The position numbers were made by a program, and so were the translations under genes. From Bradyrhizobium sp. 170 (lineage in GTDB: Bacteria; Pseudomonadota; Alphaproteobacteria; Rhizobiales; Xanthobacteraceae), in assembly GCF_023101085.1 (NCBI RefSeq), contig NZ_CP064703.1, positions 1,116,001-1,180,000 on the forward strand: a stretch of 64,000 nucleotides of DNA, written 5' to 3'. The first letter of the stretch is position 1; every line of letters starts with the position of its first letter. The notes below the pieces were generated by a model, which was given only the letters and a program-made list of their open reading frames with translations, did no database searches and was not told the DNA's origin. Positions 45,767 to 54,325 of the stretch are shown piece by piece.

Positions 45767-46101
45767 TAACTGAGCTTCTCAGCGTGGAGGAACTCCCACA
45801 TCGTGCGGTAATCGACCTTGAGCCCACGCACAGCGAGTTCGGCCACCAGCCCGCGCACGGTAAAATCCTTCCGGCACCGTTGCATCAGCCATTCGCGGTG
45901 CGGCCCCGCAATCTTCTTTGGCCTATAGCCGCCGATCTGGTCCGGCTTGACGCTGCCGGTCTCGTGGAAGCGCTGTACCCAGTTGATCGCCGTGCTGATG
46001 CCCACCCCAAATTGGGCGGCCGCCTGATGCCTCGACAGGCCGCCTTTGATGACAGCCTTCACCACCCGCTCACGAAGGTCGTTCGAATAGGGTTTTCCCA
46101 T
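45751..46101 (-). CDS. IS630 transposase, N-terminal DNA-binding part
   Basis: A protein of 116 residues beginning [20 protein letters not shown] with a helix-turn-helix ([20 protein letters not shown]) and a second HTH region ([13 protein letters not shown]). The frame stops soon after the heptamer AAAAAAA at 45765-45759. A full transposase requires -1 frameshifting there. The ATG is 91 bp from the right IS end and has GGAAGGAGGCC upstream. Confidence 0.9.
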   Translation of the reverse strand: MGKPYSNDLRERVVKAVIKGGLSRHQAAAQFGVGISTAINWVQRFHETGSVKPDQIGGYRPKKIAGPHREWLMQRCRKDFTVRGLVAELAVRGLKVDYRTMWEFLHAEKLSYKKRR

Positions 46102-46208
46102 CCATGCTGGCCTCCTTCCCAGCCAGCATGTTGAATCAGAAGCCTTCCGATTTGGGAATCCTCAATCGATTCAAACTAGACCCATCCCGCTCTAGTGCGC
46201 AATTGCGC

Positions 46209-46322
46209 ACGGGAGCAGGGACCCATAACCACCGGCGGCAATTGTCTGCGCGCTAGTAGTTATCCGCTTTCTTTCCGATAATTATGGCCGCGGAGTATGG
46301 GTCCCTGCGTTCGCAGGGACGA
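46209..46322. repeat. palindromic intergenic repeat, family C, copy 1 (interrupted by the IS)
   Basis: Contains GCAGGGACCCATAACCACCGG and TATGGGTCCCTGCGTTCGCAGGGACGAC. Its left half, GTCGTCCCTGC, is at 45131-45141 on the far side of the IS630 element. Confidence 0.8.
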
Positions 46323-46350
46323 CCTGCTGGGGGAGTGTGCCTGGCCCCGA

Positions 46351-48579
46351 TCAACTCGCCTTCAGCACCGAACGCAGCGTCGACGCCAGATCGTGCCGGC
46401 GGTAGGGTTTGTGCAGGATCCGCACCTCGCGGCCGCCGCCGTCGATCGCGTCGACGGGATGCTCGGTATAGCCTGACGTCAGGAGGATCTTTAAGTGTGG
46501 CTGCAGGCGGGCGGCCTCCTTCGCAAGCTCGGTCCCGAACATGCCGCCGGGCATCACGACGTCCGTGAACAGAAGGTGGATCTTCTCGGGGCCGCGCAGT
46601 ATTGCGAGGGCCGCGGGTCCGCTGGGCGTCGCGATGACGCGATAGCCGAGTGCCCTCAATTCACCTTCGACATAGCCGCGCACCATGTCGTCGTCCTCGA
46701 CGACGAGAATGGTTTCGCTGCCGGTGGGCGTGGCCGGAAGACCGGCTGATGGCGCGGCGCTCGCCAGGGGCATGCCGACGCGGGGGAAGAACAGCTTGAC
46801 GGCGGTGCCGTGTCCCGGCTCGGAGTGGATCTGCATCGACCCGCCGGATTGCTGGGCGAATCCGTAAACCATGCTCAGCCCGAGGCCCGTGCCTTTACCT
46901 ACCTCCTTGGTGGTGAAGAACGGCTCGAAGGCGCGGCCGGCGACCTCCGCCGTCATGCCGGTGCCGGTATCGGTCACGGCGACCATGACATAATCGCCGG
47001 GCCGCGCCTCGCCGTTGACGTCCACATCGGACTCACCGAGCGAGGTATTTTGCACCTCGACCGTCAGCGTGCCGCCTGATGGCATGGCGTCGCGCGCGTT
47101 GAGCACCAGGTTGAGCAGGGCGGAGGCCAGTTGGCCGGGATCGACGCTGGCCTGCCACAGGTTTTGATCAAGCCGGAATTCGCACTCGATATGTTCGCCG
47201 AGCGTCCGGCGCAGCAATTGCTCCATGCCGACGATTTTCTGGCCGATGTCGATGTCTCTCGGCATCAATGGCTGCTTGCGCGCGAACGCGAGCAGGCTCC
47301 GCGTCAGGTCCGATCCGCGTTCGGCGGCGGTCGCGATGCTCTCGGCGATGCCGTGCAGTTCCTTGTGCGCCGCCAGCTTCTCGGCGAGGTGCTCGGCATT
47401 GCCGAGGATGACGGTCAGCAGATTGTTGAAATCATGCGCGACGCCGCCGGTGAGCTGACCCATCGCCTCCATTTTCTGGGATTGGGTGAGTTTCTGGTTG
47501 AGCTCATCGATCGCGGCTCGCTGGCGCTCGAGCGATTCGGCGGTGCCGTTGAGCAGCGTCATCAGCCCGCCGAGTTCGCCGCGGGGATGGGGCGGGGCAA
47601 TCCGCGCGCTGAGATCGCCGAGTCCCAGTTTCGTCGCCATCGCCGCCAGCCGTCCGACCTGTCGGCCGACGCTCACGGTGACGAGAATCCATACACCTGC
47701 GAACAGCAGCAGCGAGGCCACCGCGAGCATCGCCAGATCCTCGTACAGGCGGCGGTTGGTGGCGGCGACCAGACCATCCTTGGATCGTCCGACCATGATG
47801 TAGAGTCCGGCATCGCGGACCGAAGGCGAGCGGGTGACAGCCCAGACATGGTTTCGTCCGTCTCGATCTGTCAGTTCGCGGAATGGCTCGCGGTTCTGGG
47901 AGGCCGCAAAGCGGAACAGCTCCGAGTTCGCGATCGATGCACCGGCCGGTTCAGTCCAGGCTTTGCCCTGGGGCGCAACAAGGACGGTGCCCTTCTTGTC
48001 AACCAGCAGGATCTCGGTTTCGTTCGAGAGCCGCTTGACGTGATACTCGGCAAATTTCTGGAGATTGAACGAGGCGAGCAGGATGAATTTCAGCTCCCCG
48101 GATTCGGCGCGAACGGGATAGGCGATCTGCAACACCGAGGTCCCCGTCAGCCGGCCGAATACGGGCTCGAGCGTGACGGCGCCGTGCGTAACCAGGGCCT
48201 GCTTGAAGTATGCGCGATCCCTGAGATCGAGGGTCCGGCTGGTTCGCAGCGAGTCGCAGAACAGGCTGCCGTCCGGATTGATGGTCAGTATGCCCGTAAA
48301 CTGCGGGTATTCTTCGCGCACGGCGGACAGGAACGCCGAACAGGCCGCCTTGTCGCGTGTGTCGAGATCGCGGGCGCGGGCGAGGCCATAGTGAAGCTGG
48401 GCCGTGCCCTGAATTTTCTCGTCGAGATCGCTCAAGATGTCGTTGGCGGTCGCCGACAGGCTGGACAGCGCGGCGTCGATCTCGCTCGTACGATTCTGGA
48501 CGAAGCGCAGTCCCACCAGGATGGCCGGCACCAGCATCGCGGTGATAACCAGAATCAATAGCCGGGTGCGCAGGCTCAT
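46351..48579 (-). CDS. hybrid sensor histidine kinase with dCache sensor and receiver
   Basis: A protein of 742 residues. Membrane helix 1 is about residues 8-26 and helix 2 about 284-304; between them lies a periplasmic dCache-like sensor (YPQFTGILTINPDGSLFCDS, ADDRAYFKQA-like segment). HAMP follows, then HisKA with His382 (GGVAHDFNNLLTVILGNAEH), an HATPase with DTGTGM and GKGTGLGLSMVYGFAQQSGG, and a C-terminal receiver with Asp673 (LLFTDVVMPGG). The kinase class commonly signals to single-domain regulators such as the one at 33192. The ligand is unknown. Confidence 0.94.
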   Translation of the reverse strand: MSLRTRLLILVITAMLVPAILVGLRFVQNRTSEIDAALSSLSATANDILSDLDEKIQGTAQLHYGLARARDLDTRDKAACSAFLSAVREEYPQFTGILTINPDGSLFCDSLRTSRTLDLRDRAYFKQALVTHGAVTLEPVFGRLTGTSVLQIAYPVRAESGELKFILLASFNLQKFAEYHVKRLSNETEILLVDKKGTVLVAPQGKAWTEPAGASIANSELFRFAASQNREPFRELTDRDGRNHVWAVTRSPSVRDAGLYIMVGRSKDGLVAATNRRLYEDLAMLAVASLLLFAGVWILVTVSVGRQVGRLAAMATKLGLGDLSARIAPPHPRGELGGLMTLLNGTAESLERQRAAIDELNQKLTQSQKMEAMGQLTGGVAHDFNNLLTVILGNAEHLAEKLAAHKELHGIAESIATAAERGSDLTRSLLAFARKQPLMPRDIDIGQKIVGMEQLLRRTLGEHIECEFRLDQNLWQASVDPGQLASALLNLVLNARDAMPSGGTLTVEVQNTSLGESDVDVNGEARPGDYVMVAVTDTGTGMTAEVAGRAFEPFFTTKEVGKGTGLGLSMVYGFAQQSGGSMQIHSEPGHGTAVKLFFPRVGMPLASAAPSAGLPATPTGSETILVVEDDDMVRGYVEGELRALGYRVIATPSGPAALAILRGPEKIHLLFTDVVMPGGMFGTELAKEAARLQPHLKILLTSGYTEHPVDAIDGGGREVRILHKPYRRHDLASTLRSVLKAS

Positions 48580-48701
48580 CGGTGCGTCGTTCTTGGATCA
48601 GCGAAATCAGCGTGCGTGCAGCGTGTTCGAAATGCTCGTGCTGGAATATCCCTTAGGCAGAGCTAAGTCCACTCGCGAAGAACGGCTAGTGAGCGCGGCA
48701 T

Positions 48702-48826
48702 CGTCGTCCCTGCGAAAGCAGGGACCCACAACCACCGGCCGCAATTGTCATGCACGCCGGTCGTTGTCCTATCTTTTCCAACAACAACGGCTGCGGAGTA
48801 TGGGTCCCTGCTTTCGCAGGGACGAC
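48702..48826. repeat. palindromic intergenic repeat, family C, copy 2
   Basis: CGTCGTCCCTGCGAAAGCAGGGACCC on the left (GTCCCTGC/GCAGGGAC stem) and GGGTCCCTGCTTTCGCAGGGACGAC on the right, with CAACAAC / GTTGTCC between. Confidence 0.85.
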
Positions 48827-48834
48827 AGCGGGCG

Positions 48835-49347
48835 CTACGGCGTCCCGATGCCCATTTCCTTCAGCGCGGCCAGCATCCGTTCCGGCGGCTGCATCTCGAT
48901 CGCCAGCGCCTGGCCGGTCTCCAGCAGGCTCTTCAGGCTGGAGAGGATCGCGGGCCAGCCGGCACGGCCGCCGGACAGGATGTCGTCGCTGATGTCGCGG
49001 TCATGCGACTGCAGCATGGTCAGCTTGACCACACCGCCCGCGGGCTCGATCTCGTAGGTCACGGGCGTTGGGCCGAGCTTTTCCACCAGCGCCGGCCAGT
49101 TCACGTTGAAGGTAACGGTGAGCTTCCTCGGGCGTTCGCACTCGATCACCTCACCCGAAATATGCAAGGCGCCGTCCGGCGTGCGAATGATGAAGGCGCC
49201 GCCGATCCTCTGATCGACTTCAACCGCATGGCCGGAAAAATATTGTCGGCTGAACTCGGCGCTGGTCAGCGCCTCCCACACCTTCTCCGGCGTGGAAGCG
49301 ATGTAGATGGTGTAGACAATGGCCGGCTTGAAATTCCTGATGTTCAT
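48835..49347 (-). CDS. SRPBCC (AHSA1-like) protein, second of pair
   Basis: A protein of 170 residues from the ATG at 49347, which overlaps the upstream stop by four bases (ATGA). The START/AHSA1 signature is YTIYIASTPEKVWEALTSAE with FSRQYFSGHAVEVDQRIGG and a helix DILSGGRAGWPAILSSLKSL. The helix-grip fold binds hydrophobic ligands. It is the last gene of the ArsR-SRPBCC-SRPBCC operon. Confidence 0.9.
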   Translation of the reverse strand: MNIRNFKPAIVYTIYIASTPEKVWEALTSAEFSRQYFSGHAVEVDQRIGGAFIIRTPDGALHISGEVIECERPRKLTVTFNVNWPALVEKLGPTPVTYEIEPAGGVVKLTMLQSHDRDISDDILSGGRAGWPAILSSLKSLLETGQALAIEMQPPERMLAALKEMGIGTP

Positions 49348-49811
49348 GACGCGCCCTCGATGCCGAGCGCGGAAACCGGAATTTCCAGCGCGGTTCCGGA
49401 TTCCAGCAGGCTCTTGAGGCTGGACATGATGGCCGGCCATCCCTTGGAGATGCCGTCCAGCAACTTGCTGCCCTCTGCGAAACCCTCATGCGTGAGCGTC
49501 AGCTTCACGAATCTGCCGTGCTGCTCGATATTGAAAACGACCTTCGAAGGCTTCTCGTTGCGGTACGCCTCATTGGTCACATGCTTGAAAGTGTAGGAGA
49601 GCCGCCGCGGCCGGTCGGCCTCGAGAATCTCCCCGGTATCGGTCGTGGTGCCGTTCATGACCAGCGCCAGCGGTGAGCCGATCTTCCAGTCGGATTTCAG
49701 CTCGGTGCCGAACCAGTAGCGTTTGGAGAATTCGCTTGATGTCAGCGCCTCCCACAATTTCCCCGGCGTGGTCTCGATATAGGTGACATAGACGAATTCC
49801 GGCTTACTCAT
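49344..49811 (-). CDS. SRPBCC (AHSA1-like) protein, first of pair
   Basis: A protein of 155 residues starting MSKPEFVYVTYIETTPGKLW with GGAG eight bases upstream; a GTG one codon earlier is possible. It overlaps the arsR stop by eight bases. The fold markers EALTSSEFSKRYWFGTELKS and ISKGWPAIMSSLKSLLESGT match its neighbour, showing duplication. ArsR/AHSA1 modules are common and usually self-regulated. Confidence 0.9.
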   Translation of the reverse strand: MSKPEFVYVTYIETTPGKLWEALTSSEFSKRYWFGTELKSDWKIGSPLALVMNGTTTDTGEILEADRPRRLSYTFKHVTNEAYRNEKPSKVVFNIEQHGRFVKLTLTHEGFAEGSKLLDGISKGWPAIMSSLKSLLESGTALEIPVSALGIEGAS

Positions 49812-50118
49812 CACGCTTCTCCAACTGTCGTTTCAACTCGCTGAGGGCGGCAAGTTTCCCGCGCTCGAATTTCCTGATCCAGCGTTCGCCGATCTGGTGG
49901 ATCGGAACCGGATTGATGTAGTGCAGCTTCTCGCGGCCATGCCGGAGCGTGGTGACGAGGTTGGCCGCCTCGAGAATCCCAAGGTGTTTTGTGACCGCCT
50001 GCCGCGTCATGGCGAGGCCGTCGCAGAGTTCGTTCAGCGTCTGTCCGTTCTTGGCGTGAAGCCTGTCCAGCAGCGAACGCCGCGACGCATCGGCAAGCGC
50101 CTTGAAGACCTCATCCAT
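49804..50118 (-). CDS. ArsR family transcriptional regulator
   Basis: A protein of 104 residues from the ATG at 50118 (MDEVFKALADASRRSLLDRL), the normal ArsR N-terminus; an in-frame TTG at 50136 lies inside the operator. The recognition helix region is ELCDGLAMTRQAVTKHLGIL and the wing is LVTTLRHGREKLHYIN. It lacks the ELCVCDL metal-binding cysteines, so it belongs to the non-metal subgroup linked to SRPBCC proteins. It is the first gene of the operon and probably represses it. Confidence 0.92.
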   Translation of the reverse strand: MDEVFKALADASRRSLLDRLHAKNGQTLNELCDGLAMTRQAVTKHLGILEAANLVTTLRHGREKLHYINPVPIHQIGERWIRKFERGKLAALSELKRQLEKRDE

Positions 50119-50132
50119 GGGCAGGATAATAG

Positions 50133-50148
50133 GCAACCAAAAGGTTGC
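50133..50148. promoter_or_regulatory. ArsR operator, perfect palindrome
   Basis: GCAACC-AAAA-GGTTGC lies 15-30 bp upstream of the arsR ATG, where it would overlap the promoter. Probably the binding site of the ArsR protein. Confidence 0.65.
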
Positions 50149-50237
50149 ATGTCAAGGGCGTGTTTTGGGCACTACCCGCCGCTGTGTTATCGTGCGCTCA
50201 GCCAGCGCAGATTGGCCTTGAACAGTCGGGGTGGAAC

Positions 50238-51683
50238 ATGAGCGGTCGCCTTAAACTCGCAGCCTCGTTCTCGATCCTTTTTCTCGCAGGCCCAGGCATC
50301 GCTTGCGCGCAGCAGCAGGTGATCGGCGCGCCGCCCGAAGCTCACAACATGAAGCTGGTTGGAACCAGCGACCTGCAGGCGCGCAGCGCCTATCAGCCGA
50401 CCATCCATCATCAGGGCGACCGCTGGATCGCCTATATCGGCCATCACGGCGGCAGCGACGAGATCCCGGCGCCGGTCAATCCGCAGACCGGCAAGGCCGA
50501 GCCGAACGGCACGTCGATCGTCGATGTCACCGATCCCTCGCAGCCCAGATATCTGCGCCACCTCCCGGGCCAGGAAGGCAAGTATGAAGCGGGCGGCGCG
50601 CAAATGGTGCGGATCTGTGACGGCAAGGCCTTGCCAACGGGCGATCGCAACGCGGTCTACATGCTGCGGACGTTCGGTGGCGAGGCGCATGAGATCTGGA
50701 ACGTCGCCGATCCCGCCAATCCCGTGCTTATCACGCGGATCGCCGGATTAAAGGACACGCACAAGAACTGGTGGGAATGCGATACCGGCATAGCCTTCCT
50801 GGTGTCGGGCGCGCCGGACTGGCGCACGCGCCGCATGACGCAAGTCTATGATCTCTCCGATCCCGCGCACCCGCAGAAGATCCGCGATTTCGGCCTTCCC
50901 GGCCAGGAGCCCGGCTCGACCGGCGCGGTGCCGACCGAACTGCACGGGCCGATCTCGACGGGCCCCTCCGGCAACCGGGTCTATTTCGGCTACGGCACCA
51001 ACAAGGGCGGGGTATTGCAGATCGTCGATCGCGAGAAGCTGCTCAACGGACCCAGGGAGCCGACCGCGGACAATCTGCGTTTGCCGGAAATTGCGCGGCT
51101 GACGATGTCGGCATTCAACGGCGCCCACACGACGTTCCCGATGTTGGGGATGCCGATTGCGGAATTTGCCAAAGACAAGGACGGCAAGACCCGCGACATC
51201 GTGATGATTGTCGATGAGGCGATCTTGAACGAATGCAACGAGCCGCGGCAAATGGTGTGGTTCGCCGATATCACGATCGAGAACCGGCCGATGATGATTT
51301 CGAACTATACGGTGCCGGAAGCGAGCGGGTCGTTCTGCGAGCGGGGAGGGCGGTTCGGCGCGCATTCCTCCAACGAGAGCATGGCACAGGTTTTCTACAA
51401 GAAGATGGTGTTCATATCCTTCTTCAATGCGGGCGTGCGCGCGCTCGACATTCGCGATCCCTATCATCCAACCGAGGTCGGCTATTTCATTCCGGCGATC
51501 ACGGCGGCGACCGACAAGCGCTGCGTCAAGATCGACGGCAAGGATCGCTGCAAGGTCGCGATCCAGACCAACAATGTCGAAACCGACGAGCGCGGTTACC
51601 TCTACATCGTCGACCGCGCCAATACCGGCCTGCACATTCTGGAAATGACCGGGCCGGCGCGCGCTGTCGCCGGTCTTCCGTGA
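50238..51683 (+). CDS. exported LVIVD-repeat beta-propeller protein
   Basis: A protein of 481 residues; ATG at 50238 after GGGGTGGA. A signal peptide (LKLAASFSILFLAGPGIACA) is followed by repeated blade motifs: TSIVDVTDPSQPRYLRHLPG, HEIWNVADPANPVLITRIAG, TQVYDLSDPAHPQKIRDFGL and VRALDIRDPYHPTEVGYFIP. These LVIVD repeats form a propeller. Cys residues in CERGG and CVKIDGKDRC may form disulfides. Function unknown; the next gene starts 12 bp after its stop. Confidence 0.88.
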   Translation: MSGRLKLAASFSILFLAGPGIACAQQQVIGAPPEAHNMKLVGTSDLQARSAYQPTIHHQGDRWIAYIGHHGGSDEIPAPVNPQTGKAEPNGTSIVDVTDPSQPRYLRHLPGQEGKYEAGGAQMVRICDGKALPTGDRNAVYMLRTFGGEAHEIWNVADPANPVLITRIAGLKDTHKNWWECDTGIAFLVSGAPDWRTRRMTQVYDLSDPAHPQKIRDFGLPGQEPGSTGAVPTELHGPISTGPSGNRVYFGYGTNKGGVLQIVDREKLLNGPREPTADNLRLPEIARLTMSAFNGAHTTFPMLGMPIAEFAKDKDGKTRDIVMIVDEAILNECNEPRQMVWFADITIENRPMMISNYTVPEASGSFCERGGRFGAHSSNESMAQVFYKKMVFISFFNAGVRALDIRDPYHPTEVGYFIPAITAATDKRCVKIDGKDRCKVAIQTNNVETDERGYLYIVDRANTGLHILEMTGPARAVAGLP

Positions 51684-51694
51684 GGACGCCAGCG

Positions 51695-52261
51695 ATGTCG
51701 CGTTGGCCGTTCATTGCGTCAGCCATTGTGGCGCTTGGTGCGCTGTCGGGCGCTGCGGCCTATCAACACACAGCAGAGCGCCAGGATGAATGGAAAGACG
51801 AACGGAATGGCGAGTGGCAGGAGATCGCCTGGCCGTTTCCCCGCGATGGTTGGCCCGCGGGCAAGGCCTTCCGCTGCGGCACCCCTGCGTGTGGCGGCGA
51901 GGTGGAGCTTTACGTGCGGCCGAAGATGGGGTTCTGCAATTGCGACCGTGGCGTCGCCGACGACGATGAGGTCGATCGCGTCGCCGATCTGGACCTGATG
52001 AGCGCGCATTTTGCGCCGCTCGCGCCGGGCCAAATGGTCCGGCTCGCGGATATGCCCGGTCGGACCAGGGCCTATGATCTCAAAATGCCTGACGGTTCAC
52101 CGCACATTGCCGTCGGCGTCGCGGTTTCGCGCCGCTGCGATCTCCTGGTTGCGGTCGCGCGCGGCAGGGGTGACGCGCCCGAGATGCGGCGCGCGGCGCT
52201 GGACTTTCTGGCGACCCGCGAAATGACGCGCTGGATGACGGCTGCGATGGAAGGGCGGTAG
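51695..52261 (+). CDS. exported Cys-containing hypothetical protein
   Basis: A protein of 188 residues with a signal segment (FIASAIVALGALSGAAAYQ). The middle part carries CGTPACGGEVELYVRPKMGF and CNCDRGVADDDEVDRVADLD, a four-Cys cluster that could bind metal or form disulfides. It begins 12 bp after the LVIVD gene and is probably its partner in the periplasm. No known domain is recognised. Confidence 0.75.
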   Translation: MSRWPFIASAIVALGALSGAAAYQHTAERQDEWKDERNGEWQEIAWPFPRDGWPAGKAFRCGTPACGGEVELYVRPKMGFCNCDRGVADDDEVDRVADLDLMSAHFAPLAPGQMVRLADMPGRTRAYDLKMPDGSPHIAVGVAVSRRCDLLVAVARGRGDAPEMRRAALDFLATREMTRWMTAAMEGR

Positions 52262-52332
52262 CTTGCTGCCTTCTTTCCATCTCTGGCTTGCGCATGCATA
52301 ATGACGTAACCGCCCTCTCACCGGAATCTCCC

Positions 52333-52950
52333 ATGTCCCTTCAAGCCTATCTCGCTTTTGTCGCCGCCTGCATCGCGCTGGCGCTGTTGCCGGGTCCGGT
52401 GGTGACGCTTCTGATCGCCAACGGCCTGCGGCACGGCACCCGCGCGGCGCTGATCAATTGCGCCGGCGCGCAAACCGGCCTCGCCATCGTGATCGGCATC
52501 GTCGCGGTCGGCCTGACTTCGCTGATGGCGACCATGGGCTACTGGTTCGACTGGGTGCGCTTTGCCGGTGCGGCCTATCTAATCTGGCTCGGCATCAAGC
52601 TGATCCGTTCGCCGGTCGAAGGCGTCAACGCCGATGACCCGCCGCCTCCGCCGCGCGGCGGCTTCTTCCTGCAGGGCTTTCTGGTGCTGCTCTCTAACCC
52701 GAAGGTGCTGGTGTTCTTCGGGGCGTTCATTCCGCAGTTCATGGACATGGAAAAGGACCACCTCCCGCAGGTGGCGCTGCTCGGCATCACCTTCATGGTG
52801 ATTGCCGCCTCGACCGATGCCGTCTACGCGCTGCTGGCCGGCCGGGCGCGATTGTTCTTCTCCAAGCAGCGCACGAGGCTGGTGTCGCGCATCTCCGGCG
52901 GCTTCATGATCGGCGGCGGCATCTGGCTGGCGCTGACGCGGGCAAAGTAA
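52333..52950 (+). CDS. LysE/RhtB family amino-acid exporter
   Basis: A protein of 205 residues with six hydrophobic segments. The RhtB signature is LALLPGPVVTLLIANGLRHG near residues 16-35, followed by GAQTGLAIVIGIVAVGLTSL and FFLQGFLVLLSNPKVLVFFG. These proteins export amino acids or homoserine lactones. The ATG at 52333 lacks a good ribosome site. A hairpin follows directly after the stop. Confidence 0.92.
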   Translation: MSLQAYLAFVAACIALALLPGPVVTLLIANGLRHGTRAALINCAGAQTGLAIVIGIVAVGLTSLMATMGYWFDWVRFAGAAYLIWLGIKLIRSPVEGVNADDPPPPPRGGFFLQGFLVLLSNPKVLVFFGAFIPQFMDMEKDHLPQVALLGITFMVIAASTDAVYALLAGRARLFFSKQRTRLVSRISGGFMIGGGIWLALTRAK

Positions 52951-52951
52951 A

Positions 52952-52997
52952 TCCGGAGCTTCGGTTCTGAAGGAATCAGAACCGAAGCTCTGGATTC
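52952..52997 (+). terminator. long hairpin after the LysE-type gene
   Basis: TCCGGAGCTTCGGTTCTGA and TCAGAACCGAAGCTCTGGA form a near-perfect 19-bp stem, followed by TTCTTGTCTT. It could end the exporter transcript; the long stem also suggests a mobile palindromic unit. Confidence 0.6.
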
Positions 52998-53142
52998 TTG
53001 TCTTGACGCGTTTTCTTTACGCGAACCGGCATCCACCCCGGATCAAGTCCGGGGCAGGCTTCGCTTGAAAACGCTATGGCCGCCGTTGAACCCGCGGCGG
53101 CGGCGGCGCGTCTAACCGCAAGCCGCCTCTGGGGAACAAGCC

Positions 53143-54120
53143 GTGCTGCCTGACCTGCCGTGGTTCGTCTATGCGATGCTGCTCGCCCCGCTTGGGCTGA
53201 TCCTTGCCGCCGCCACCTACAAATCGCTGCAGGTGCGCGCCGCGCGCGAATGGCCGTCGGCTGCGGGTAAGGTGGTGGTCTCGAAAGCCGAGGTGCGCAA
53301 GGTCAAGGTGATCGACGGCGATCGGGAGGAGGGGCATCGCTTCGAGGAGCGCAACTTCGCCGACATCGTCTACGAATATTCGGTTGCGGGCAGGAAGCTG
53401 CGCTGCAATCGCGTCAGCATCGGCGAGGACCTTGGAAATTTCCAGGTCGCCGAAACCATCGCCAAATATTCGGTCGGCGCCGTCGTCACCGTCTATTACA
53501 ACCCGCGGCATCCGGACCAGGCGGTGCTGGAGCGCGACCTGCCGAAGGGCATGTGGGGCTGTCTTGGGATCGGCACGGGGATCGTGCTGGCGATCCTGTT
53601 CGGCTCGGCGATCGGCCTGCACCGGATCACCGAGTTCGTTTCGTCGCGGCTTCCGCATTCGGAAAATTCCGCAGCGGCCGTTGCCTTCGCCGCTTTCGGC
53701 ACCGCGGTGGCACTGTTCGCGCTGCTTGTGCACCGGCAGGCATCGCTGGCGAGCAAATGGCCTGTTGTAACAGGCACCATCGAACTTTCCGATATCGAGC
53801 AATACCGCGCCGCGCCGAGGGACGGATCGTCGCGCGGTCAGATCATGTATCAGCGCAAGGTGTCCTATGCCTACACCTACAACAATATTTCCTACACCAG
53901 TACCCACGCCCGCCTCGCCAGCAGCGTCGCCTCGACATCGCGCTGGCTGGTGCGCAAGTCCACGACCGATTACCAGAACGGTGCCACCGTGAAGGTCTGG
54001 GTCAACCCCGGGAATCCTTCGGAGGCGACGCTTGAACCGCGCACGGGTTTTGTGTGGGTGCTGTGGTTGGCAGCCGTGGCGATATGGGGCGTGGCGTATT
54101 ACGCCGCGGTGCATGGCTAA
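53143..54120 (+). CDS. DUF3592 membrane protein with two DUF3592 units
   Basis: A protein of 325 residues, GTG start with TCTGGGGAAC upstream. Two repeats each contain a helix and a small beta domain: the first with AREWPSAAGKVVVSKAEVRK and VVTVYYNPRHPDQAVLERD, the second with SKWPVVTGTIELSDIEQYRA and VKVWVNPGNPSEATLEPRTG. Three or four membrane helices anchor it. The family is found in many bacteria but has no firm function. Confidence 0.82.
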   Translation: MLPDLPWFVYAMLLAPLGLILAAATYKSLQVRAAREWPSAAGKVVVSKAEVRKVKVIDGDREEGHRFEERNFADIVYEYSVAGRKLRCNRVSIGEDLGNFQVAETIAKYSVGAVVTVYYNPRHPDQAVLERDLPKGMWGCLGIGTGIVLAILFGSAIGLHRITEFVSSRLPHSENSAAAVAFAAFGTAVALFALLVHRQASLASKWPVVTGTIELSDIEQYRAAPRDGSSRGQIMYQRKVSYAYTYNNISYTSTHARLASSVASTSRWLVRKSTTDYQNGATVKVWVNPGNPSEATLEPRTGFVWVLWLAAVAIWGVAYYAAVHG

Positions 54121-54166
54121 GATCACTTGCGAAATACGTAAGCGCGCCGCAAGGGCAGTCAGCTTC

Positions 54167-54287
54167 GTAGGGTGGGCAAAGGCGCGTTAGCGCCGTGCCC
54201 ACCATCAAGCATTCCGCTCATGATGGTGGGCACGCTTCCGCCTTCGCTCGTTGAGCTACGGCGGACAAGTCGCTTTGCCCCCCTACG
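54167..54287. repeat. palindromic intergenic repeat, family B, copy 3
   Basis: GTAGGGTGGGCAAAGGCGCG and CGTGCCCACCAT on the left; ATGGTGGGCACG and CTTTGCCCCCCTAC on the right, with a short insertion in the right arm. Confidence 0.85.
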
Positions 54288-54325
54288 GACTGTCGCCGCC
54301 GCACAAATAGTCGAAGCAATCGTGG

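Larger units (their letters stand above)
45145..46192 (-). mobile_element. IS630-family insertion sequence, complete
   Basis: A 1048-bp element bounded by TA dinucleotides at 45143-45144 and 46193-46194, the IS630 target. The left end GAGCGTGATGAGTCTAG and right end (complement) GAGCGGGATGGGTCTAG are imperfect terminal inverted repeats. Inside are two overlapping minus-strand frames joined by an A7G slip site. No internal stop interrupts either part, so the element may be active. Confidence 0.9.

Noticed and set aside
52952..53075. Possible riboswitch or sRNA after the LysE-type gene
   Set aside because: The long stem is better explained as a terminator or a palindromic unit; no conserved aptamer core is visible.
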